From: Streptomyces fumanus
GTDB taxonomy: Bacteria; Actinomycetota; Actinomycetes; Streptomycetales; Streptomycetaceae
Length of the DNA stretch: 64,000 bases
Direction: 5' to 3'
Assembly: GCF_014655295.1 (NCBI RefSeq)
Contig: NZ_BNBI01000001.1
Span: 124,001-188,000 of the forward strand
Below are positions 41,980 to 53,531 of this stretch, one piece after another. Both the position numbers and the translations under genes were made by a program. The notes under the pieces were generated by a model. That model was not told the origin of the DNA. It ran no database searches and saw only the letters and a program-made list of their open reading frames with translations. Numbering within the stretch: position 1 is the stretch's first letter; each line of letters starts with the position of its first letter.

Positions 41980-42483
41980 ATGACCTGGACCATCGCCCCG
42001 GAGCCGTACGACTCCCCCGCCGCCGCCGCGCTCTGGCGGGCGTACTACACGGAGGTCAGCGACCGCTGGTACCTGCTGCACCAGGGGCGCCGCACCGATC
42101 CGGACGAGCTGGAGCGGGAGATCGCCGCCGCGCCCGGCGCCGACCTCGCCCCGCCCCGGGGCGCCCTGCTGCTGGCGCGGTACGCCGGGGAGCCGGCCGG
42201 CACGGCGGGGGTGCGGCTGCTGGACGCGGCGACGGCCGAGCTGACCCGGGTGTACCTGGCGCCGCGGTGGCGCGGGCGCGGCGGGGCGGCGCCGCTGGTC
42301 GGGGCGGCGGAGGAGGCGGCGCGGGCGCTCGGCGCGGCCCGGGTGGTGCTGGACACCCGCGCCGACCTGGTCGAGGCACGCGCCCTGTACGCCCGACTGG
42401 GCTACCGGGAGATCCCGCCGTACAAGGACGACCCGTACGCCGAGCACTGCTTCGCCAAGCCGCTGCCGAGCCCCTGCCGCTGA
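41980..42483 (+). CDS. GNAT-family N-acetyltransferase
   Basis: A 167-residue acetyltransferase. The N-terminal half has MTWTIAPEPYDSPAAAALWRAYY and DRWYLLHQGRRTDPDELE. The acetyl-CoA-binding core is visible as AELTRVYLAPRWRGRGGAAPLVGAAEEAARALGA in parts (the R-x-x-G-x-G/A loop is RGRGGA), followed by VVLDTRADLVEARALYARLGYREI, the usual last helix and strand. The acceptor is unknown. An in-frame ATG at 41971 would add three residues. It is convergent with the MFS-MarR gene, the stops only three bases apart. Confidence 0.88.
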   Translation: MTWTIAPEPYDSPAAAALWRAYYTEVSDRWYLLHQGRRTDPDELEREIAAAPGADLAPPRGALLLARYAGEPAGTAGVRLLDAATAELTRVYLAPRWRGRGGAAPLVGAAEEAARALGAARVVLDTRADLVEARALYARLGYREIPPYKDDPYAEHCFAKPLPSPCR

Positions 42484-42486
42484 GGG

Positions 42487-44586
<2,100 letters not shown>

Positions 44587-44705
44587 TTATCGCCCGTTCA
44601 GTCGTACGGGAAGCGGGAATTCCGGGGGCGCGGGGGCGGGGACGTGGAGAAGATCTGCATAATCTCTGGAGTTCGCGAGGGGACGCGAAGGGAGGGGAGA
44701 GCAGC

Positions 44706-45866
44706 GTGGAACAGTCCGAGGGGCCCCGGCACCCGTGCCCGGAGTGCGGCGCGCGAAGGGGCGAGGACGGTACGCCGACCTGCGGCTGCGGGCGCCGGGC
44801 GGCCGACGCCGTCCAGCGGAACCGCACCGCGGAGGCCGCCGCCGCGGAGGACTTCGATCCCCTGCGCATCCGCCCGTACGTGGAGCTGGAGACGGGCGGC
44901 GAGGCCACGGACGCGCCGGAGACGCCGGGGACGCCGGGCGCCCTCGCACCCGCACCCGCACCCGAACCCGAGCCCGCACCCGACGCCGACGCCGACGCCG
45001 ACGCCACCATGGCCCTGCGCCCCGTCCCCGCGACGCCCCCCGCCGCCGGGGACGCCACCGCCACGGAAACCGTCCCCGTGGCCGTGGCCGCGTCCTCCCC
45101 CGACGCCACCTCCGTCCTCCCCACCCCCCTCGCCCCCTCCGCCGGTCCGCCCAGCGACACGGACCTGCGGCTGTTCGAGGCGACCGGCACGCCCCGCCCA
45201 CCCCGGCCGGACGACGTACCGGGCGCACCGGCGGAGCGCCCGCGCAAGCGCAGGCGCGGCGTGCTGGTGGGCGCCGCCGCGGCCGTCGTCGTGGTGCTGG
45301 GCGCGGCCGGGTACGCCAGCGGGCTGCTCTCCTACGAGGGCCCGTCGCGGGACGGCGCGCAGCCCGAGGAGGTACGGGCGGGGGTCCCCGACCCGTCGAC
45401 CGGCACGCCCTCGGGTCCGGCGCCCGCCAGCGGCGTCCCGGTACCGTCCGCGTCCGCGTCGCCGTCCCCGTCGGCCTCCGCGTCCGAGAGCGCGAGCCCC
45501 TCGTCGTCGCCGTCCGCGTCGCCGTCGAGCGCGTCACCGTCCCCGTCGCGGTCGGCCGAGCCGTCGCCCACGGCCTCGGTGTCGGCGTCGGACGCCCCGC
45601 CGGCCGCGGCGGACGAGGACGGCGGCGCGGACAGCGCGGGCGCCGCGGTGCTGCGGCTCGGCGACCGGGGCCCGGAGGTCACCGAGCTCCAGCAGCGGCT
45701 GCGGCAGATCAACCTCTACCTGGGCGACATCGACGGCACCTTCGACCACCGGGTCGAGGACGCGCTGCGCACCTTCCAGTGGTGGCGCGGCATCCCGTCC
45801 GAGGAACGGGGCACGTACGGTCCCCGCACCCGTGAGCAGTTGGAACGGGAGACCCAGGAGCCTTAG
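44706..45866 (+). CDS. Transmembrane protein with N-terminal zinc ribbon and external peptidoglycan-binding domain
   Basis: A 386-residue protein. The cytoplasmic N-terminus has a short zinc ribbon (CPECGARRGEDGTPTCGCG) and acidic Ala/Pro repeats (PAPAPEPEPAPDADADADA). One transmembrane helix follows a KRRR stop (GVLVGAAAAVVVVLGAAGYAS, about residue 182). A Ser/Pro/Ala spacer (about 240-305) leads to a C-terminal PG_binding_1 domain (LRLGDRGPEVTELQQRLRQI, GTFDHRVEDALRTFQ, YGPRTREQLE). It probably links the cell wall to a cytoplasmic partner through the zinc ribbon. The GTG at 44706 follows GGGGAGAG. Function is unknown. Confidence 0.87.
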   Translation: MEQSEGPRHPCPECGARRGEDGTPTCGCGRRAADAVQRNRTAEAAAAEDFDPLRIRPYVELETGGEATDAPETPGTPGALAPAPAPEPEPAPDADADADATMALRPVPATPPAAGDATATETVPVAVAASSPDATSVLPTPLAPSAGPPSDTDLRLFEATGTPRPPRPDDVPGAPAERPRKRRRGVLVGAAAAVVVVLGAAGYASGLLSYEGPSRDGAQPEEVRAGVPDPSTGTPSGPAPASGVPVPSASASPSPSASASESASPSSSPSASPSSASPSPSRSAEPSPTASVSASDAPPAAADEDGGADSAGAAVLRLGDRGPEVTELQQRLRQINLYLGDIDGTFDHRVEDALRTFQWWRGIPSEERGTYGPRTREQLERETQEP

Positions 45867-45950
45867 CGCCCGGGAGCCCTACTACCCGGGAGCCTTGGTG
45901 CCCGGGAGTCCTAGCCCCAGGAACCTCAGCACCCGGGACCCGTGACGCCC
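45867..45950. repeat. Degenerate short tandem repeat around CCCGGGAG
   Basis: About four irregular copies of a 20-odd-base unit built on CCCGGGAGyCCT / CCCAGGAACCT / CCCGGGACCC follow the stop of the peptidoglycan-binding gene. The unit is related to the last codons (CCCAGGAGCCTTAG), so it may have arisen by duplication of the gene end. Confidence 0.6.
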
Positions 45951-45976
45951 CGGAAGCCGCGGCCCCCGGGACCGGT

Positions 45977-46002
45977 CGGCCGGCCGGCCGGCCGGCCGGC
46001 CG
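45977..46002. repeat. GGCC tetranucleotide array
   Basis: Six consecutive GGCC units between the convergent peptidoglycan-binding and HAD genes. The array ends two bases before the HAD stop. It is self-complementary and could act as a weak terminator or slip during replication. Confidence 0.85.
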
Positions 46003-46003
46003 C

Positions 46004-46666
46004 TCAGCCCACGTGCAGGCGGATCTCCCCGTCCGCGCCGGCCGCCACCCGCACCCGCGTGAGGTCCGGCACCAGCGCGTCCGGCGCGTGGAACCCGGCG
46101 CGCGGCCCGATGCCCACGACCCGCATCCCGGCGGCGCGGGCGGCGGCGATGCCGGCGCCGGAGTCCTCGAAGGCCACGCAGTCGGCGGGGTCGACGCCCA
46201 GTTCGGCGGCGCCCTTGAGGAAGCCCTCGGGGTCGGGCTTGCTGGCGCCGACCGACTCGGCGGTGACCCGCACGTCGGGCAGCGCGAGCCCGGCGGCGGC
46301 CATCCGGGCGGTGGCGAGCGCCACGTCGGCGGAGGTCACCAGGGCGTGCGGCAGGCCGCGCAGGGCGGCGAGGAACTCCGGGGCGCCGGGGATCGCGACC
46401 ACGCCGTCGGTGTCGGCGGTCTCCTCGGCGAGCATCCGGGCGTTGTCGGCGTGGTTCTGCTCCATCGGCCGGCCGGGCAGCAGCAGCGCCATGGAGGCGT
46501 AGCCCTGGCGGCCGTGCACGACCTTCATGACCTCGTCGCCGTCGAGCCCGTTGCGGTCGGCCCAGCGCCGCCAGACGCGCTCGACCGAGGCGTCGGAGTT
46601 GACGAGGGTGCCGTCCATGTCCAGCAGCAGGGCGCGGGCGGTGAGCACGGTGGTGGTGGCCGTCAT
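46004..46666 (-). CDS. HAD-superfamily sugar-phosphatase-like hydrolase
   Basis: A 220-residue phosphatase. HAD motif I is LLLDMDGTLVNS (nucleophile Asp near residue 15), motif II is LVTSADVALA (Ser/Thr), motif III is SVGASKPDPEGFLKGA (Lys) and motif IV is CVAFEDSGAGIAAARAAGM. The cap insertion after motif I (WRRWADRNGLDGDEVMKVVHGR) is the small helical type of the phosphoglucomutase / 2-deoxyglucose-6-phosphatase branch, pointing to a sugar phosphate or polyol phosphate. The ATG at 46666 (TATTTVLTARALLL) is chosen over longer frames. Confidence 0.9.
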   Translation of the reverse strand: MTATTTVLTARALLLDMDGTLVNSDASVERVWRRWADRNGLDGDEVMKVVHGRQGYASMALLLPGRPMEQNHADNARMLAEETADTDGVVAIPGAPEFLAALRGLPHALVTSADVALATARMAAAGLALPDVRVTAESVGASKPDPEGFLKGAAELGVDPADCVAFEDSGAGIAAARAAGMRVVGIGPRAGFHAPDALVPDLTRVRVAAGADGEIRLHVG

Positions 46667-46883
46667 CGGCAGACTCCAAGACGCGGAAGGGGGCACGGAC
46701 GCCCCCCGGGGACTCGGGAGGGCGGACCCGGTGTCCGGAACACAAGGCGGCCCCGCCCGCCGGTCAGGGAGAACGGGCGGGAGCCACTTTGTTTCTCCAC
46801 GGTACAAAACAGGTGGGGGGTCGCGCCACCGCCCCGCCCGCATCGCCCCGCCGCGTTCACCCGGTGTTCGGCGCGCGGCCGTC

Positions 46884-47465
46884 TCAGCCGGTCACCGCCT
46901 CGTACAGGCTCCACACCCCGAGACCCAGCATCAGCAGTGCCGCGATCTGCGTGATCAGCTTCAGCGGGACCCGCTTCATCAGGGCCTTGCCGCCGACGAT
47001 GCCGAGCCCGGCGACCGCCCACAGGGCGAGCACCGCGCCGAGCCCGACGGAGAGCGGGTCGTCGTACCGGGCGGCCAGGTTGGCCGTCATGATCTGGGTG
47101 AGGTCGCCGAACTCGGCGACCAGGATGAGCATGAAGCCGGCCCCGGCGACCTTCCAGAAGGACTGGTTCTCGGGCTTGCGGACCTCCTCCTCGTCCTCGT
47201 CCTTCTTGAACAGCAGCATCGCCGCGCCGCCCAGGAAGAGCACGCCGGTCAGCGCGTGCACCAGTTGCTGCGGGAGCAGGGTGAGCACACTGCCGGCCGC
47301 GACGGCGAGGGCGACGTGCAGCAGGAACGCGGCGGCGACGCCGGCGAAGACGTACGAGGCGCGGTAGCGGGTGCCGAGGACGAGGCCGGCCAGCGCGGTC
47401 TTGTCCGGCAGTTCGGCGAGGAAGACGACGCCGAAGACGAGCGCCGTCACGGTGATGCTGATCAA
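46884..47465 (-). CDS. TMEM165/GDT1-family manganese/calcium exporter
   Basis: A 193-residue membrane protein of six helices in two inverted halves. Each half carries the family motif: VFLAELPDKTALAGLVLG near residue 20 and LVAEFGDLTQIMTANLA near residue 120 (E-x-x-D-K/L-T). An acidic loop (KKDEDEEEVRKPEN) separates the halves. Bacterial members such as MneA export Mn2+, which protects against excess metal. The TTG at 47465 has GAGGA five bases upstream and begins the first helix directly. A yybP-ykoY manganese riboswitch in the leader strongly supports Mn2+ as the substrate. Confidence 0.92.
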   Translation of the reverse strand: MISITVTALVFGVVFLAELPDKTALAGLVLGTRYRASYVFAGVAAAFLLHVALAVAAGSVLTLLPQQLVHALTGVLFLGGAAMLLFKKDEDEEEVRKPENQSFWKVAGAGFMLILVAEFGDLTQIMTANLAARYDDPLSVGLGAVLALWAVAGLGIVGGKALMKRVPLKLITQIAALLMLGLGVWSLYEAVTG

Positions 47466-47554
47466 GGGTTCCTCAATCGGTCGGGGCCGCCCCACCGAGA
47501 GTGCTGATCCAGTACGGGGACACCTCGGCACGGCAGCACACAACGGGCGTGCAC

Positions 47555-47675
47555 TGCTTGCCGAAGGTCTCGCTGGCCGGTCCCGTACGCGGTACGGGTC
47601 CTGCCTCCGGGCGCCGGCTCAGACGAGCTGAGCAGTATGTCGACGGTCCGGCGAAGAGCTACTCCCCTTCTGCGC
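47555..47675 (-). promoter_or_regulatory. yybP-ykoY manganese riboswitch
   Basis: On the minus strand the leader contains AAGGGGAGTAGCTC (47673-47658 region), the conserved 5' element. About 90 bases later comes GGCCAGCGAGACCTTCGGC, the conserved 3' CGAGACC element. Between them is a GC-rich variable hairpin (CCCGTACCGCGTACGGG). This is the Streptomyces form of the Mn2+-sensing yybP-ykoY aptamer. It stands about 90 bases before a TMEM165/GDT1 gene, the classic partner, and should turn the exporter on when Mn2+ is high. Confidence 0.88.
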
Positions 47676-47848
47676 CGTCCATGGTACGCGACCCGGGGGC
47701 CGCCCCTCGAACGCCGTTCTCGTCATGAGCCTTGTCGTGTCATGCGCACGTCATTAGCTTCTTACCAGGCGCTCACCCCACCGCAACGCGGCGCCACGAG
47801 CATTCCCTCGCTCGCGCTCCACCACCCCCACTTCCCAAGGGAGTTCGC

Positions 47849-48493
47849 ATGCCGAAGTTCTACGCGCGTCGACGCCTGAGCGTCCTCGCCGGCCTCACGG
47901 CCCTGACCGCCGCCCTCTCCCTGTTCGGCTCCCCGAGCGCCTCCGCCGCCCTGCCCACCCCGGTCAGCGCCGCCACCGCCCGCACCTACCTGGCCTCGCT
48001 CACCGTCGCCACCGAGAACCGCACCGGCTACGACCGCGACCTGTTCCCGCACTGGATCACCCAGTCCGGCACCTGCAACACCCGCGAGACCGTCCTCAAG
48101 CGCGACGGCTCCAACGTCGTCACCGACTCCGCCTGCGCCGCCACCAGCGGCTCCTGGTACTCCCCCTACGACGGCGCCACCTGGAGCGCCGCCTCCGACG
48201 TCGACATCGACCACCTGGTGCCGCTCGCCGAGGCGTGGGACTCCGGCGCGAGCGCCTGGACCACCTCGCGGCGCCAGTCCTTCGCCAACGACCTGACCCG
48301 CCCGCAGCTCCTCGCCGTCACCGACGACGTCAACCAGGCCAAGGGCGACCAGGACCCGGCCACCTGGATGCCGTCCCGCACCGCCTACCACTGCACCTAC
48401 GTCCGCGCCTGGGTGCAGGTGAAGTACTACTACGGGCTCTCCGTCGACTCCGCCGAGAAGTCCGCCCTGCAGAACTACCTGGCGAGCTGCTGA
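47849..48493 (+). CDS. Secreted HNH-type nuclease (DUF1524 family)
   Basis: A 214-residue protein with a signal peptide (RRRLSVLAGLTALTAALSLF...ASA; cleavage near residue 32). The mature domain has NRTGYDRDLFPHW, paired cysteines (TCNTRET, DSACAAT, plus YHCTY and ASC at the end), and the HNH/beta-beta-alpha metal site: DVDIDHLVPLAEAWDSGA, FANDLTRPQLLAVTDDVNQAKGD and DPATWMP. It should degrade extracellular DNA (or RNA) for nutrients or during development. The ATG at 47849 follows AAGGGAG; the longer frame from 47732 is rejected. Confidence 0.92.
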   Translation: MPKFYARRRLSVLAGLTALTAALSLFGSPSASAALPTPVSAATARTYLASLTVATENRTGYDRDLFPHWITQSGTCNTRETVLKRDGSNVVTDSACAATSGSWYSPYDGATWSAASDVDIDHLVPLAEAWDSGASAWTTSRRQSFANDLTRPQLLAVTDDVNQAKGDQDPATWMPSRTAYHCTYVRAWVQVKYYYGLSVDSAEKSALQNYLASC

Positions 48494-48513
48494 CCGGGAA
48501 ATCTCCCCGCCGG

Positions 48514-48548
48514 CCTCCGTCGTTCCGTACCGTACGGGGCGACGGAGG
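48514..48548 (+). promoter_or_regulatory. Hairpin overlapping the phoD-like ribosome binding site
   Basis: CCTCCGTCG (48514-48522) pairs perfectly with CGACGGAGG (48540-48548), and an inner CCGTAC/GTACGG stem extends it. The 3' arm contains the start of the GGAGGAGGGG ribosome binding site of the phosphatase gene (ATG 48561). It could be the nuclease terminator, a translation switch, or both. Confidence 0.55.
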
Positions 48549-48560
48549 AGGGGATCCACC

Positions 48561-50192
<1,632 letters not shown>

Positions 50193-50293
50193 TCGCACCG
50201 GGATTTCGCGCCGATCCTGTCGGACTCCTGTCGCCGCCCTGTCGATGTGCTGTCGATCTCCGGATGGCCTGATGTTGAAGTTGCAAGCACTGT

Positions 50294-50307
50294 TTAGGCG
50301 TGCCTAA
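50294..50307. promoter_or_regulatory. Perfect palindrome in the doxX promoter
   Basis: TTAGGC-GT-... reads TTAGGCGTGCCTAA, a perfect 14-bp palindrome. It lies between a possible -35 (TTGCAA, 50281) and -10 (TAACGT, 50305). The half-site TTAGG recalls iron (DtxR/DmdR) boxes, but those space the half-sites by nine bases and here there are four, so the regulator is uncertain. Confidence 0.5.
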
Positions 50308-50385
50308 CGTGTTTGACGGCTCCACTTCCGTCCCCCGAAGCGACCGGCCCCCCAGGGACCGGTCCAGCGAAGGAGTGCCCCCCAC

Positions 50386-50838
50386 ATGACAGATCGCCTG
50401 GACACCATTCGGCCATACGTCCTCGGCCTCTTCCGCATCGTCGTCGGCCTGCTCTTCGCCTGCCACGGCGCCGCCTCCCTGTTCGGCGTCCTCGGGGGTG
50501 CCGCCGGCACCGGCGGCACCGTGGACGCGGGCACCTGGCCGGGCTGGTACGCCGCCGTGATCCAGTTGGTCGGCGGCAGCCTGGTGCTGCTCGGCCTCGG
50601 CACCCGCGTCGCCGCGCTCATCGCCTCGGGCTCGATGGCGTACGCGTACTTCAAGGTGCACCAGCCCGGCGCGCTGTGGCCGATGGAGAACGGCGGGGAG
50701 GCGTCGGCGATGTTCTGCTGGGCCTTCCTGCTGCTGGTCTTCACCGGTTCCGGCGCCTTCGGCCTGGACCGGGTGCTGGACCGGCGCACGGCCGGCCAGC
50801 GCCGCCCGGCCGAGGAGACGACGCCGGCCGTGGTCTGA
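50386..50838 (+). CDS. DoxX-family membrane protein
   Basis: A 150-residue, four-helix membrane protein. It begins RPYVLGLFRIVVGLLFACHGAASLFG, the hallmark DoxX first helix with Arg and His. It continues with GWYAAVIQLVGGSLVLLGLGTRVAALIASGSMAYAYF (in parts) and ENGGEASAMFCWAFLLLVFTGSG, the N-G-E motif of the family. DoxX proteins act with thiol/oxidative stress systems in mycobacteria (membrane oxidoreductase complex with SodA). A SodC-like gene is convergent next door. The promoter contains a perfect palindrome. Confidence 0.9.
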   Translation: MTDRLDTIRPYVLGLFRIVVGLLFACHGAASLFGVLGGAAGTGGTVDAGTWPGWYAAVIQLVGGSLVLLGLGTRVAALIASGSMAYAYFKVHQPGALWPMENGGEASAMFCWAFLLLVFTGSGAFGLDRVLDRRTAGQRRPAEETTPAVV

Positions 50839-50855
50839 GCCGGCGCCATCGCCGA

Positions 50856-50888
50856 CGGTGCCCTCCGCGCGTGCCGCGGAGGGCACCG
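50856..50888. terminator. Bidirectional terminator between doxX and the SodC-like gene
   Basis: CGGTGCCCTCCGCG and CGCGGAGGGCACCG form a perfect 14-bp stem with a 5-base loop, between two convergent stops 55 bases apart. Confidence 0.85.
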
Positions 50889-50893
50889 CCGTG

Positions 50894-51412
50894 TCAGCGG
50901 CCGGCCGGGCGGAACGGCACGGTGAGGCAGGCGATCCGGGCGCCGGAGTTGCCCGGCCGGTCGTGGATCACCACCGAGCCCGCCTCGCCCGGCCGGAACC
51001 CCCAGTCGTGGCGGGTGACGGCCCGGCCCGCGCCGCGGGCGTCGGTGGTGAAGTCGAGCCAGACCTCGTTCCGCGGGGTCGCGCCGGCGCCGGGGCGGTG
51101 CTGGTAGTGCCCGCCCGCGGCGGCGGGGTCGACGCCGCACGGCTTCTCGTGCACGTGCGCGCCGTACGCGTGGCCCGGGACCATGCCCCGCACCCGCAGC
51201 CCGACGGTGGTCGCCCCGTCGGGCGCGATGTCCTCGCGGACCTCGATCCGGGCCCCTTCCGGAACCAGCGTCCGGTCGTACGCCGGTGCCGACGACGCGG
51301 CCCCGGGGTCCGCGAAGCGGGCCTGCGCGCGCAGCGCGGGGTCGTGGGCGCCGGTGCCGCCGCTCGCGAGCAGGGCCGCGGTGGCGGCGCCCACGCATAT
51401 TCCAGCCAGCAT
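50894..51412 (-). CDS. Secreted Cu/Zn superoxide dismutase-like protein
   Basis: A 172-residue protein with a short hydrophobic export signal (MLAGICVGAATAALLASGG). The SodC-type beta barrel shows VRGMVPGHAYGAHVHEKPCG (two metal His and the conserved Cys), GGHYQHRPG (bridging/second His), and a later GSVVIHDRPGNSGARIACL (His and partner Cys). The electrostatic and dimer loops are shorter than in true SodC, so catalytic activity is uncertain; a copper-binding or SOD-like role outside the cell is likely. The ATG at 51412 is preceded by GGAAAC; longer frames upstream lack coding character. Confidence 0.85.
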   Translation of the reverse strand: MLAGICVGAATAALLASGGTGAHDPALRAQARFADPGAASSAPAYDRTLVPEGARIEVREDIAPDGATTVGLRVRGMVPGHAYGAHVHEKPCGVDPAAAGGHYQHRPGAGATPRNEVWLDFTTDARGAGRAVTRHDWGFRPGEAGSVVIHDRPGNSGARIACLTVPFRPAGR

Positions 51413-51694
51413 GGTGTGTTTCCGTTCGTCGGGTGCACGGGCCGCCCGTGCACATGAGGGACGGCGAGGCGCACGGATCCGGCCTCGCTCCACCGTCGTT
51501 GCTACGGGAGACCCGGCGGGACCGCCCCCTCGGACGCGGCAGTCGGGTGAACCCGCTGTGGCGTTCACACCAGCCCCCTGTGAACCGTCTGTCACACCCC
51601 GGGCGTACGCTGTATGGCTGTCATCGGCCTCCCCTGCCGTCCCCGCGTGTCGCGGCATGGTCAGGCCCGCGGGGGGAAGCGATGGGGAGTCACG

Positions 51695-52306
51695 GTGTTC
51701 GAGAGTGTGGGGCCGCTGGTGAGCAGCCCTTGGATCTACGCGCTGGTGGCCCTCTCGGTGCTCCTGGACGTCTTCCTGCCGATGCTGCCCAGCGGCGTGC
51801 TGGTGATCACGGCGGCCACTGCGGCGGCGGCCGGCTCGCAGGCGGCCACCGGCCATGTGCCGCACGGTGTGCCCGACATCCTGCTGCTGACGCTCTGCGC
51901 CGCCACCGCCTCCGTCCTCGGTGACCTGGTCGCCTTCCGCCTCGCCTGGGTCGGCGGCGCCCGTCTGGACCGGGCGATCGCCCGCTCCCGCAAGCTGGCC
52001 ACCGCGCAGGAACGTCTTGGCGCGGCCCTCGCCCGGGGCGGCGGCGCGCTGGTGGTGCTGGCCCGCTTCGCCCCCGCCGGCCGCTCCCTGGTCTCCCTCG
52101 GCGCGGGCGCGGCGCACCGCCGGATCCGCGAGTTCCTGCCCTGGTCCGCGCTGGCCGGCCTGTCCTGGGCCGCGTACAGCGTCGCCCTCGGCTACTTCGG
52201 CGGCCAGTGGCTCGGTACGACCTGGGTGGCGACGGCCGTGTCCCTGGCCGCCCTCTTCGGCGCGGGCGCGGGCGCGGCATACGTGATGCGCCGCCCCCGC
52301 GCCTAG
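51695..52306 (+). CDS. DedA/VTT-family membrane protein
   Basis: A 203-residue protein with about five hydrophobic segments. Signature regions are LVALSVLLDVFLPMLPSGVLVITAATA, LGDLVAFRLAWVGGARLDRA, GGALVVLARFAPAGRSLVSLGAGAAHRRIREFLPW (in parts) and YSVALGYFGG. The F-x-R-F-x-P-x-G-R segment (LARFAPAGRSLVS) is the conserved DedA arginine/glycine motif. DedA proteins are proposed lipid flippases/proton-dependent transporters of the VTT fold. The GTG at 51695 has GGGGAG seven bases upstream. Confidence 0.87.
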   Translation: MFESVGPLVSSPWIYALVALSVLLDVFLPMLPSGVLVITAATAAAAGSQAATGHVPHGVPDILLLTLCAATASVLGDLVAFRLAWVGGARLDRAIARSRKLATAQERLGAALARGGGALVVLARFAPAGRSLVSLGAGAAHRRIREFLPWSALAGLSWAAYSVALGYFGGQWLGTTWVATAVSLAALFGAGAGAAYVMRRPRA

Positions 52307-52333
52307 CGACCTCGGGTCGCGGAAGGCTCCGGA

Positions 52334-53299
52334 TCAGTAGCCGTAGATCATCTTGTAGGCGACCTCGGGGAGGAACTGCCCGGCCGTGGAGCCGCTCCCG
52401 ACGCCGCAGTTGCCGTCGGACTCGCCCGGTGTCTTGATCCACAGGAGCATTTCGGCGCCTCCGCCGGTCCGGGTGGGGGTGCCGATGCGGCGCCCCGAGG
52501 GGTTGCACCACTGGCCGTTGGACCCGTTGCCGTTGCGGCTGGTGTCGATGACGAACGGCTTGGTGTACCCGTAGCGGGCGCTCAGCTCGCTGTTGACGGC
52601 GTTGCCGAAGGCGGTGTTCTCCGCGGTCGTGAAGTAGTTGGAGACGTTGAGCGAGAAGCCGTGGGCCTGCCGGAGCCCGGCCTCGTGCAGGCGCCGGGCC
52701 ATGGTCGCCGCGTTGACCCAGCCGGGATTGCCGGCGTCCATGTAGACCCAGGTGTTGGGGGCCTGGCGGCTGAACTCGGCGAGGGCGTTGGTCAGCATGG
52801 CCTCGCGTTCGTCGATCTGGCTCTGGTTCATGCAGCCGTAGTCGCCCAGGGAGTCCGGTTCCAGGACGACGACGGCCGGGCGGCTGCCGATCCCGCCGGC
52901 GAACTGGGCTATCCAGTTCGCGTAGGCGGACGGTGAGCTGGCTCCGCCCGCGGAGTGCCCGCCGCAGTAGTCGCGGTTGTAGATGTTGTAGGCGACGAGC
53001 AGGGGCAGCTTGTCCACCTGGTCCGCCGCCCCCACGTACGCACCGGTCGCGGTGCCTATGGTGCCGCTCCAGGAGCCGAACCAGCGGGCCATCGGGGTGT
53101 TGGCGATGGCGTTGTTGATCGCGGCGGCGCGGCCGTCACCGGGGTTGTCGGTCACCCACCTCTTGGCGCTGGAGGCGGGGTCCACGTAGAACCCGCTCGT
53201 CATGGAGATGGGGTCGGCGGCGTGCGCGCTCGGTGCGGCGGCGAGTGCCAGCGGCAGGGCGAGAAGCGCTGCCGCCAGGGTGCGGAGTCTGCGGCTCAT
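52334..53299 (-). CDS. Secreted glycoside hydrolase family 6 cellulase (endoglucanase)
   Basis: A 321-residue enzyme that hydrolyses beta-1,4-glucan. The signal peptide is LRTLAAALLALPLALAAAPSAHA. The GH6 catalytic domain follows with GFYVDPASSAKRWV, ARWFGSWSG, LLVAYNIYNRDYCGGHSAGG, VVVLEPDSLGDYGC (catalytic Asp acid), WVYMDAGNPGW, GFSLNVSNY, FVIDTSRNGNG and LLWIKTPGESDG. There is no cellulose-binding module. A perfect CebR-type operator lies about 40 bases upstream, so expression should be induced by cello-oligosaccharides. A LacI-family regulator is divergent. Confidence 0.94.
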   Translation of the reverse strand: MSRRLRTLAAALLALPLALAAAPSAHAADPISMTSGFYVDPASSAKRWVTDNPGDGRAAAINNAIANTPMARWFGSWSGTIGTATGAYVGAADQVDKLPLLVAYNIYNRDYCGGHSAGGASSPSAYANWIAQFAGGIGSRPAVVVLEPDSLGDYGCMNQSQIDEREAMLTNALAEFSRQAPNTWVYMDAGNPGWVNAATMARRLHEAGLRQAHGFSLNVSNYFTTAENTAFGNAVNSELSARYGYTKPFVIDTSRNGNGSNGQWCNPSGRRIGTPTRTGGGAEMLLWIKTPGESDGNCGVGSGSTAGQFLPEVAYKMIYGY

Positions 53300-53337
53300 C
53301 ACAGGACCTCGGTTTCCTGGCAGGGGATGTCGGGGAC

Positions 53338-53366
53338 TGGGAGCGCTCCCACTGGAAGCGGTCCCA
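53338..53366. promoter_or_regulatory. CebR-type operator pair upstream of the cellulase
   Basis: TGGGAGCGCTCCCA (53338-53351) is the exact 14-bp CebR consensus palindrome. One base later TGGAAGCGGTCCCA (53353-53366) is a degenerate second copy. CebR is the cellobiose-responsive LacI repressor of Streptomyces. Confidence 0.88.
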
Positions 53367-53472
53367 ATCGTGTGGCGGGCCGGTAGGAGTGTCAATACCG
53401 GTGCACCGCCCCGCTTTTCACGGGCACGCGGGCCGCGACGCCGACCGGTCCGGGAAGAGTTCCGGACATTTC

Positions 53473-53486
53473 TGGAAGCGCTTCCA
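53473..53486. promoter_or_regulatory. LacI-type operator upstream of the regulator gene
   Basis: TGGAAGCGCTTCCA is a perfect 14-bp palindrome with the LacI-family CG centre. It lies 46 bases before the regulator ATG and about 170 bases before the cellulase. It differs from the CebR consensus by one symmetrical base pair, so it may be the autoregulatory site of the adjacent regulator. Confidence 0.78.
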
Positions 53487-53531
53487 GACCCGCGCGCCGA
53501 CGGCTCGGCACCTGTGGAACACTCCCCGTCC

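Noticed and set aside
50294..50307. Canonical iron box (DmdR/IdeR)
   Set aside because: Half-site spacing is four bases instead of nine, so it does not fit the 19-bp iron-box consensus.
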